From Actinomycetota bacterium (GTDB lineage: Bacteria; Actinomycetota; Thermoleophilia; Gaiellales; Gaiellaceae), in contig JACCTQ010000271.1 in the NCBI GenBank assembly GCA_013812265.1, positions 1 through 14,005 of the forward strand: DNA of 14,005 bases, given 5' to 3'. This document shows, in pieces, positions 6,100 to 11,621 of this stretch (positions are counted from its first letter, which is position 1; every line of letters begins with the position of its first letter). Made by a program: the position numbers and the translations under genes. The notes beneath the pieces are model-generated. The model was given only the letters and a program-made list of their open reading frames with translations. It made no database searches and was not told where the DNA came from.

Positions 6100-7076
6100 C
6101 CGAGCTCCTTCTCGATGGTGTAGATCGGGCGGCCCTCCACGTCGCGCTGGATTCTGCCTAAGTACTCGCCGACAAGGGCGAGGATGAAGCCCTGGATGCC
6201 GAGCACGAACAGGACGGCTACGCCGCCGAACAGCGGGCCTGGGAAGTTGGACGTATCGATCCAGTACCCGATCCCGTAGACGCCGAGGGCAGACGCGACC
6301 AACGTGCAGAGCAGCCCGAGGGCGATGCCGATCCACTGGATCGGCTGCGGCCAGTATCCGGCTACCACGTGCAGCGCGAGGCGCACCAGGCTCATCGGCG
6401 AGTAGCGGGAGCGGTCGCCGCGCCGCGAGTGGGCGACACCGATCTCGACCACGCTGGCGCCGGCCGAGAGCACGAGCGCCTTCGTGAATTTCTGCTTGCC
6501 GATCGAGCCGAGCACCGGCTCGATCGCGGAACGGTCGTAGGCGTTGAAAGCGCAGCCGAAGTCGGAGATCTCCACCCGGGTGAAGCGGCGCAGCAAGCCG
6601 TTGATGACGCGCGAGGGGAGCATGCGAGCCCAGGAGTCCCGGCGCGCCGTCCGCCGCCCGCTGGCGACGTCGCTGCCACTCTCGACCGCCTCCACCAGCC
6701 GGGGTATGTCCTCGGGCTCGTTCTGGAGATCCCCGTCCATCGTGACCAGGACGTCTCCTCGCGCACGGGCGAGGCCGGCGTGCATGGCCAGATGCTGGCC
6801 GAAGTTGCGTTTGAAGCGAACGGCCCGCACGCGGCCGTCGGCGGCGTGGAGCCGCTCGAGGCAGCCGAAGGTGCCGTCCGTGGAGCCGTCGTCGACGAGG
6901 ATCAGCTCGAACGCCCGACCACAGCCCTCGAGCGCTGCGACCACGCGACGGTACAGCTCCTCGACATGCTCGACCTCGTTGAAGACCGTGACCACGACCG
7001 AGACGAGGCGCGACGACGGCAGATCGTGCCGTTTTACGGCCACAGCGGTCGTCTGCGCTCGTTGCATTTGCCGCAC
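6096..7076 (-). CDS. Polyprenyl-phosphate glycosyltransferase, ArnC/DPM1/GtrB type (GT2 with two C-terminal TM helices)
   Basis: A 326-residue enzyme that should transfer a sugar from an NDP donor to undecaprenyl (or other polyprenyl) phosphate at the inner membrane face. The catalytic domain has VSVVVTVFNEVEHVEELYRR (residues 25-44), LILVDDGSTDGTF (58-70), RFKRNFGQHLAMHAGLARA (87-105) and VTMDGDLQNEPEDIP (111-125, DxD at 114-116). The ArnC-like block is DSWARMLPSRVINGLLRR (147-164) with DFGCAFNAY (172-180). Two helices (about 247-271 and 282-304) precede GEYLGRIQRDVEGRPIYTIE (303-322), the family's C-terminal signature. The GTG at 7076 is chosen over the ATG at 7067 because TAGGGT lies 6 nt before it, as expected for a leaderless gene. 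It is the operon's first gene. The family is very secure; the sugar is unknown, an amino sugar being suggested by the aminotransferase downstream. Confidence 0.93.
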   Translation of the reverse strand: MRQMQRAQTTAVAVKRHDLPSSRLVSVVVTVFNEVEHVEELYRRVVAALEGCGRAFELILVDDGSTDGTFGCLERLHAADGRVRAVRFKRNFGQHLAMHAGLARARGDVLVTMDGDLQNEPEDIPRLVEAVESGSDVASGRRTARRDSWARMLPSRVINGLLRRFTRVEISDFGCAFNAYDRSAIEPVLGSIGKQKFTKALVLSAGASVVEIGVAHSRRGDRSRYSPMSLVRLALHVVAGYWPQPIQWIGIALGLLCTLVASALGVYGIGYWIDTSNFPGPLFGGVAVLFVLGIQGFILALVGEYLGRIQRDVEGRPIYTIEKELG

Positions 7077-7082
7077 GAGGAG

Positions 7083-7090
7083 ACCCTATA
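7083..7090 (-). promoter_or_regulatory. Putative leaderless -10 element of the left operon
   Basis: The minus strand reads TATAGGGT at 7090-7083. As TANNNT, the hexamer TAGGGT lies 6 nt before the GTG at 7076, so transcription would begin at or next to the start codon. No convincing -35 hexamer is visible. It lies back-to-back with the plus-strand promoter in the 88-bp divergent spacer 7077-7164. Confidence 0.5.
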
Positions 7091-7127
7091 CCCCGGGGTC
7101 ATGGCCGCTTGCCTGTGCGGGCGGGTT

Positions 7128-7155
7128 TTGAGCTGCCGTTTGCGGGGACTATGGT
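7128..7155 (+). promoter_or_regulatory. Putative promoter of the eIF2B-like gene
   Basis: TTGAGC (7128-7133) and TATGGT (7150-7155) are separated by 16 bp. The -10 ends 9 nt before the ATG at 7165, which implies a leader of a few bases at most. This is the best -35/-10 pair in the window. Confidence 0.5.
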
Positions 7156-7164
7156 TTCGAAGCC

Positions 7165-8028
7165 ATGCTTCTCGAGCAGCGGGTAGAAGAGCTACGAAAG
7201 GACCGGCGGCATGGCGCCGGCTGGATGGCGCGCCGTGCCGTAGAGACCCTGGTCGAGGCCTCCGAGGAGGAGACCCAGAGCTCGGAGGAACTCCTCGACA
7301 GGCTCGTCGGTGTCGGGCGAGAGCTAGCAGCGAGCCGTCCGGGCGTGGGGGCAGTCGAAGGGGCCGTCGGTCGCTTGCTCGCCGCTGCGGCACCCCACAC
7401 TCACCTGAGCGTCGACGAGCTGCGGCGCCTGATCGAGGAGGAGGCTCGGTCGCTCACCGACGCGCGCACGCGCGCCGCCGCAGCGATTGCCATTCAGCTG
7501 CGCGGCCGGCTGACCGACGCGCACGTCCTGACCCACTCCGCCTCGGCAACGGTGCGCGAGGCGCTCGTCCGCTCTCCACCCGAGCAGGTCGTGTGCACCG
7601 TCTCCGCACCGATCGGCGAGGGTCGAGCGTTCGCGGAGGACCTGCGCTCGGCGGGCTTGTCGGTGGAGCTGGTGGAGGACGAAGACGCGAAGGCGGCGCT
7701 CGCGCACGCCACGCTGCTGCTGGTCGGCGCCGATACGGTCTTTCGCGACGGCACGCTCTGCAACAAGCTCGGGACCAAAGAGCTGGCCGAGGCGGCCAAT
7801 GCCGAGGGCGTACCCACGGTCGTCGCGTCGGAAGTGATCAAGCTCGCTCCGTTCGACGCCGGGAGCCTGCCCGAGAGCGTCCATGCGCTCTTCGACCTGA
7901 CCCCGCCCCACCTCATCGACGAGATCGTCACCGAGGAAGGCGTCCTCCAGCCGGACGAGATCGCGGCCCTCGTGGATCGAACGCCCTTCCTGCGGCAGGG
8001 GTACGAGCTGCTGCGTGTCGAGTCCTAG
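7165..8028 (+). CDS. eIF2B alpha/beta/delta-family protein, ribose-1,5-bisphosphate-isomerase-like, lacking the catalytic Cys
   Basis: A 287-residue member of the IF-2B/MtnA/R15P-isomerase family. An alpha-helical N-terminal domain (about 1-115, rich in Glu, Arg and Ala) precedes a Rossmann-like domain. The latter has DAHVLTHSASATVREAL (118-134), GEGRAFAEDLRSAGLSVELVED (split at 151-172), LLLVGADTVFRDG (184-196), NKLGTKELAEAAN (200-212) and TVVASEVIKLAP (218-229). Family isomerases use a Cys after the His of the THC motif plus an Asp in GAD. Here D190 is present, but the Cys position is Ser (S125). The protein may be a non-catalytic phosphosugar or nucleotide binder, or use other chemistry. 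It faces the glycan operon across a short divergent spacer, and no functional link can be seen. The ATG at 7165 fits the TATGGT element 9 nt upstream. Confidence 0.85.
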   Translation: MLLEQRVEELRKDRRHGAGWMARRAVETLVEASEEETQSSEELLDRLVGVGRELAASRPGVGAVEGAVGRLLAAAAPHTHLSVDELRRLIEEEARSLTDARTRAAAAIAIQLRGRLTDAHVLTHSASATVREALVRSPPEQVVCTVSAPIGEGRAFAEDLRSAGLSVELVEDEDAKAALAHATLLLVGADTVFRDGTLCNKLGTKELAEAANAEGVPTVVASEVIKLAPFDAGSLPESVHALFDLTPPHLIDEIVTEEGVLQPDEIAALVDRTPFLRQGYELLRVES

Positions 8029-8054
8029 CCCGGTCTGGAACCTGTCCTGGGCCG

Positions 8055-8060
8055 TACTAT
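8055..8060 (+). promoter_or_regulatory. Putative leaderless -10 element (TACTAT)
   Basis: TACTAT lies 7 nt before the ATG at 8068. If it is the -10, the ATG at 8059 would lie inside the hexamer and upstream of transcription start, so the start at 8068 is preferred. No clear -35 and no ribosome site are visible. Confidence 0.45.
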
Positions 8061-8067
8061 GTTCCTG

Positions 8068-8460
8068 ATGATCCGCACCCTCGTGCTCCTCTGCGCCGCA
8101 CTCGCGTTCGGTGCTCTCAGCGTCACCGCCGTCTCGGCCACCCGAGCGAAGACCGACCTCCAGATCACCGTCTGGCCGAACGGAGAGGAGGGGCCCTCCC
8201 GCCGCTTCACGCTTCGGTGTCAGCCAGTGGGCGGGACGCTGCCCGAGCGTGCTCGGGCCTGCCGCATGCTTCTCGCCCGGGCGATGCCGTTCGAGCCCGT
8301 CCCGGAGGTCGCGGTCTGCACGACCCAATACGGTGGACCCCAGGTGGCGACCGTGCGGGGCCGCTTCAGAGGCGAGCTCGTGAACACCCGCTTCGAGCGC
8401 CGGAACGGCTGCGAGATCAGCCGGTGGGATCGCGTACGCCTGCTGTTCCCATTGCGCTGA
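8068..8460 (+). CDS. Secreted SSI-like (Streptomyces subtilisin inhibitor family) protein
   Basis: A 130-residue exported protein. A signal peptide covers residues 1 to about 24 (MIRTLVLLCAALAFGALSV, then AVSA before the likely cut). The mature part has four Cys: C51 (TLRCQPVGGTLP), C65 (ARACRML), C84 (VAVCTTQYGGP) and C115 (RRNGCEISRW). The spacings (14, 19, 31) closely match the two disulfides of SSI (C35-C50, C71-C101), and the C..GG...P and F.P.P motifs agree. SSI blocks subtilisin-like proteases through the residue two after the third Cys, Met73. The equivalent here would be T86, and the following YDP is YGG. Inhibition is therefore uncertain, and another exported binding role is possible. 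An alternative ATG at 8059 adds three residues. A gap of 10 nt separates it from the ATP-grasp gene, suggesting co-transcription. Confidence 0.8.
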   Translation: MIRTLVLLCAALAFGALSVTAVSATRAKTDLQITVWPNGEEGPSRRFTLRCQPVGGTLPERARACRMLLARAMPFEPVPEVAVCTTQYGGPQVATVRGRFRGELVNTRFERRNGCEISRWDRVRLLFPLR

Positions 8461-8470
8461 CTCGTCTCGG

Positions 8471-9511
8471 TTGAGGAAGCTCTCGGTTCTCGTCTCGGCC
8501 TCCGGTGCGCCGGGCACCGCCGCTCTCGTCCGCGCGCTGCGGGAGAACGACGAGCGGGACCTGCGCCTGGTCGGCACCGACATGTCGGAGAGGTCGATCG
8601 GACGGCACCTCTGTGACGCGTTCCACGTGGTGCCGAGCGGATCCGACCCCGGCTTCGCGGACGCCATGCTCGAGGTCTGCCGGCAGGAGGGGGTCGATGC
8701 CGTCCTGCCGCAGTCCTCCTTCGACCTGCTCGGCCTCGCGGAGGCGAAGGGTCGCTTCGACGGGATCGCGGTGCTGGTCTCTTCGCCCGAGGTCATACGG
8801 CGCGCGAACGACAAGGCAGAGACGTACGCGCTGCTCGACCATGCCGGCGTCAGGGGCCCGGCGTGGCGACGGGCGCGCGGTGCCGACGCGGTGCGGGACG
8901 CCGCCTGGGAGCTGGGGTATCCGGAGCAAGACGTCTGCTTCAAGCCCGTATTCTCCTCGGGCTCACGCGGTTTCCGCGTCCTGTCGGCCTCGGCGGACCG
9001 CCGCGACCAGCTGCTCAACGAGCGCCCCGGCAACCTGGCCATGCGACTGGAGGAGGTCGCCGAGCTGTTGCCCGCCGACGGTGGCCCTGAGCTGCTCGTC
9101 ATGGAGCTCGCTCGGGGAAAGGAGCGGACGATCGACGGCATAGCGGCGGGTGGAAGAGTCGTCCTCGCGCACCCGAAGACCCGCGAGGCGATGCGCGCCG
9201 GTCTCGCGATGTACTTCGAGACGCTGACCGATCCAGCCCTGATGGACGTTGCCCGCAGGATCGTCGCGGAGCTTCGCCTGGACCACTTCTTCAACATCCA
9301 GCTCGTGGGTGACCAGGTGATCGAGATCAACCCGCGGATCTCGACGGTGGTGTACCAGGAGGATCTGAACCTCCCGTACCTCGGGATCAAGCACGCCCTC
9401 GGCGAGATCTCCGAGGACGAGCTCCGCGCGCTCGGTGAGCGCGTCCGGCCGACCCGCCGCGCTCTGCGCTACTTCGACCAGATCGAATGGGATGCAGGCC
9501 AGGAAGGCTGA
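8471..9511 (+). CDS. ATP-grasp domain protein, CarB-like
   Basis: A 346-residue ATP-grasp protein. The N-terminal domain opens KLSVLVSASGAPGTAALVRA (residues 3-22), with VGTDMSERSIGRHLCDAFHVV (34-54) and VLPQSSFDLLGL (78-89). This is the pre-ATP-grasp arrangement of carbamoyl-phosphate-synthase-like ligases. The ATP-binding domain shows NDKAETYALLDHAGV (113-127), CFKPVFSSGSRGFRVL (156-171, K158), an acidic LLVMELARGKERTIDG (208-223) and the metal strand VIEINPRIST (283-292, with E285, N287 and R289 intact). It starts at TTG 8471, because no ATG or GTG fits before the first beta-strand. This is a weak start with no obvious ribosome site, 10 nt after the SSI-like stop. Similar proteins occur in glycan and peptide-modification loci, usually with unknown substrates. 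The stop codon lies inside a 16-bp hairpin. Confidence 0.85.
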   Translation: MRKLSVLVSASGAPGTAALVRALRENDERDLRLVGTDMSERSIGRHLCDAFHVVPSGSDPGFADAMLEVCRQEGVDAVLPQSSFDLLGLAEAKGRFDGIAVLVSSPEVIRRANDKAETYALLDHAGVRGPAWRRARGADAVRDAAWELGYPEQDVCFKPVFSSGSRGFRVLSASADRRDQLLNERPGNLAMRLEEVAELLPADGGPELLVMELARGKERTIDGIAAGGRVVLAHPKTREAMRAGLAMYFETLTDPALMDVARRIVAELRLDHFFNIQLVGDQVIEINPRISTVVYQEDLNLPYLGIKHALGEISEDELRALGERVRPTRRALRYFDQIEWDAGQEG

Positions 9512-9542
9512 TTATCAACAACCGAGAATCAGCCTTCCTGGC
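9498..9542 (+). terminator. Perfect 16-bp hairpin, probable terminator without T-tract
   Basis: GCCAGGAAGGCTGATT (9498-9513) is the exact inverse of AATCAGCCTTCCTGGC (9527-9542), with a 13-nt loop. The left arm contains the ATP-grasp stop codon (9509-9511). No T-run follows on either strand, so it would be an atypical, U-less terminator or an mRNA 3'-end stabiliser. It separates the eIF2B/SSI/ATP-grasp unit from the methyltransferase, which has its own -10-like element. The rest of the spacer 9543-9643 holds nothing else recognisable. Confidence 0.55.
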
Positions 9543-9631
9543 TAGTACACCGGACCCGCGCTTTGGGTCATGCGTTTGCCCGGCCGCTCTTTCGCGGCCC
9601 CTCTCGGGCCCGGTCAGCGCTGCGAATCCTC

Positions 9632-9637
9632 TACGGT
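9632..9637 (+). promoter_or_regulatory. Putative leaderless -10 element (TACGGT)
   Basis: TACGGT matches TANNNT and ends 6 nt before the GTG at 9644, the same spacing as for the GTG at 7076 on the other strand. No -35 is evident. It helps to choose the GTG over the longer open frame, which starts at 9563. Confidence 0.4.
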
Positions 9638-9643
9638 TGGCGC

Positions 9644-10426
9644 GTGGTCAATACTCTGAGCCGGCCGCTCCGGCGCGCCGCCGGCCTGGCGCTTCGCACC
9701 CGGAGGCGCGTGCGGGACGAGCGCCTCAAACGGCGATTCGCGAGCGCCTTCCTTCCCGATCGGGCCGCGCTGGCCACGTACGAGCGCGAGCTGCAGGCAA
9801 GCGGTCTCCTCGAGCATCTGCGCTCGAAAGGCCGCGAGTTCGACGAGGCGGTGAGGGACGTTCCCGGGCCACGGCACACCATCGGGGCGATCGCCTACCT
9901 GGAAGGCATCAACCTCTATGCCGTACTGCGCACCGTGAAGCCGCACATCGCCGTCGAGACGGGGGTCTGCAACGGCTTCTCGACCGCGTTCTCGCTGCTG
10001 GCGCTCGAACGGAACGGGCACGGCGAGCTCCATTCCATCGATCTTCCGAGAATGATCGGAACCGACTACGTGCCCGGGACGTTCTTCGAGGGCAAGGGCC
10101 AGGCAGGCGTCCCCGAGGGCAAGCAGCCGGGTTGGCTCGTGCCCGACCACCTGCGACATCGGTGGAGCCTGATCCTCGGCCGGAGCGACGAGCACCTGCC
10201 CGAGTTGCTCGAGCGGGTGGGCACGATCGACTCTTTCCTGCACGACAGCGAGCATTCATTCGAGAACATGTGGTTCGAGTATTCGCAGGCCTTCCCGGCC
10301 CTGCGGGAAGGCGGCGTTCTGATGTCCCACGACATCAACACGACCGAGGCGTTCCCGCGGTTCGCCGCCGAGCATGGTCGCGAGCCCATCGACCTCAGCC
10401 GCGGGATGGCGCTGATCGTCAAGTAG
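9644..10426 (+). CDS. Class I SAM-dependent methyltransferase (Methyltransf_24 / CmcI-like)
   Basis: A 260-residue enzyme with a basic N-terminal stretch (residues 1-35, many Arg), then a SAM-dependent methyltransferase core. Motif I is IAVETGVCNGFSTAFSLLAL (102-121), the ribose-binding acidic residue is in GELHSIDLP (127-135, D133), and FLHDSEHSFENMWFEY (198-213) and GGVLMSHDINTTEAF (223-237) follow. HD.EHS...M....A...L..GG......D is typical of the Methyltransf_24 group, often found in glycan and antibiotic clusters for O-methylation. The acceptor is unknown; methylation of a sugar in this locus is an inference. The start is set by the TACGGT element and the lack of family-like sequence before residue 1. 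The stop overlaps the convergent deacetylase gene by 8 bp. Confidence 0.82.
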   Translation: MVNTLSRPLRRAAGLALRTRRRVRDERLKRRFASAFLPDRAALATYERELQASGLLEHLRSKGREFDEAVRDVPGPRHTIGAIAYLEGINLYAVLRTVKPHIAVETGVCNGFSTAFSLLALERNGHGELHSIDLPRMIGTDYVPGTFFEGKGQAGVPEGKQPGWLVPDHLRHRWSLILGRSDEHLPELLERVGTIDSFLHDSEHSFENMWFEYSQAFPALREGGVLMSHDINTTEAFPRFAAEHGREPIDLSRGMALIVK

Positions 10427-11621
10427 GAAGCCGCGCGGCGGCCTCCTCGGCGAGCGCGCCCGCCGAGAGGCAGACACCGCCGCGCGCGGCAACCGCGTCG
10501 ATGAAGCGCGCATAGAGCCGGTCCCAGCCCGCGGATGTGCCGCGGTCGAAGCGGTCCGTGTGCCAGAGCACCGAGAACCCGCCGCCGTTGACGGCGGCCC
10601 AGTCGAGGAGCGACAAGAGGTGTCGTTCAGCCGCGCGGGCGGGAAGATCGAGGTAACGCTCCTCGAAAGTCGCGTCCATCGCTGCGAGAGGGATCTCGAC
10701 GAGATCGAGCGGGTGTCCGGCTTCGACATCCCACGGCCGGAACGGATGAGCGATGCCGGCGCGGAAACCCAGCGTGTCGGCGAAGCCGAACGAGGAGTCG
10801 TAGCGCAGACCGAGCTCCTCCAGCGCCCGAAGATTGCGGTGCGGGTCGACGCGCAGGTAGTGGTAGCGGTGACCCTGCACCCCGGCTCCGAGCTCCTCCA
10901 GCCTGCGTTTCTCGTCGGCAAGCAGGGAAGGCCGCTCCGCGGCCCGGTAGCTTCCGTGCACGCCGACCTCCGCGCCCGCGCCAACCAGGGTGTCGACCAG
11001 GCTCGGCAGCAGCCGCTCGTAGACCTCGGGAGCAGCGCCGTCGTGCGGATCGTGATGGCCGGCGAGAACGAAGAAGGTCGAGGCAGCACCCCGTTTGCCC
11101 TCGAGGTCGACGATGGCGTCGAAACGCCAGTTGGGATCGGTACGCCGGAGCTTGTGCAACGGTACGCCGCCGAGGGCGCGCGCTTCTCGTAGCGCCGGCC
11201 CGGGTCGCCCCCCGAGCACATGGGCCTTCAGGCGGGCAGCCGCTCCACGCATGCCGATGCCGGTCCAGCGCCACGGCACGTCCACGTCGTGCGTGAGCGC
11301 CACGGCGAAGCGGGCACCGAGCCACCTCGGAGGCTCCAGCCGGAGCCGGCGGCGAAGCCGTTCGAGCGGAGGGTCGAGAGGATCGAGGCACGAGGCGGTC
11401 GCGGAGAAGCGCCCGTGCTGGTCTCGCTCGGCACTCCGTTCCTCGAGCCGGGCGAGGTGGAAGAAGGCCTCGGCGAGATCGTCTCCGACCGGGCGCTCGC
11501 CTCGCGTGACCTGTTCCCAGGCGCCCTCGTGATAGGGGACGTCGTCGCCGAGGCCGAGCTCGTGTCCTCCGATCGTGTCGAGCACCCAGCGGGCTCGGAG
11601 CTCGATCTCCGCCCTGATCAC
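10419..11621 (-). CDS. Polysaccharide deacetylase (NodB-like, CE4) family protein
   Basis: A 400-residue protein with about 105 N-terminal residues of unknown fold, then a NodB-like barrel. Recognisable elements are FAVALTHDVDVPW (residues 105-117, replacing the usual TFDDG), ASTFFVLAG (180-188), EVGVHGSYRAA (218-228), QGHRYHYLR (249-257), RYDSSFGFADTLGFRAG (273-289) and the C-terminal VLWHTDRFD (351-359). The expected metal ligands are D114 and H222. The second His of the canonical H-x3-H is Arg (R226). This HDVD/HGSY/HYLR form recurs among glycan-locus deacetylases. The substrate might be an N-acetylated polysaccharide or lipid-linked sugar. The GTG at 11621 overlaps the preceding ligase stop (GTGA), giving a coupled pair. 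The frame continues upstream but only as antisense-like sequence over the ligase. No signal peptide is visible, so it may act in the cytoplasm. Confidence 0.88.
   Translation of the reverse strand: MIRAEIELRARWVLDTIGGHELGLGDDVPYHEGAWEQVTRGERPVGDDLAEAFFHLARLEERSAERDQHGRFSATASCLDPLDPPLERLRRRLRLEPPRWLGARFAVALTHDVDVPWRWTGIGMRGAAARLKAHVLGGRPGPALREARALGGVPLHKLRRTDPNWRFDAIVDLEGKRGAASTFFVLAGHHDPHDGAAPEVYERLLPSLVDTLVGAGAEVGVHGSYRAAERPSLLADEKRRLEELGAGVQGHRYHYLRVDPHRNLRALEELGLRYDSSFGFADTLGFRAGIAHPFRPWDVEAGHPLDLVEIPLAAMDATFEERYLDLPARAAERHLLSLLDWAAVNGGGFSVLWHTDRFDRGTSAGWDRLYARFIDAVAARGGVCLSAGALAEEAAARLPT

Noticed and set aside
8037..8056. ECF-sigma promoter (GGAACC upstream of the SSI-like gene)
   Set aside because: The distance to a possible CGT element is about 11-12 bp instead of the usual 16-17, so the match is probably chance.
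6369..8474. 701-codon plus-strand open frame across the ArnC-like and eIF2B-like genes
   Set aside because: It is antisense to the ArnC-like gene and out of frame with the eIF2B-like gene. The product is low-complexity Arg/Gly/Ala-rich with no motifs, a usual by-product of very high GC content.
7324..9390. 688-codon minus-strand open frame opposite the eIF2B, SSI and ATP-grasp genes
   Set aside because: All three plus-strand genes have clear family motifs. The opposite strand shows only Ser/Arg/Ala-rich sequence.
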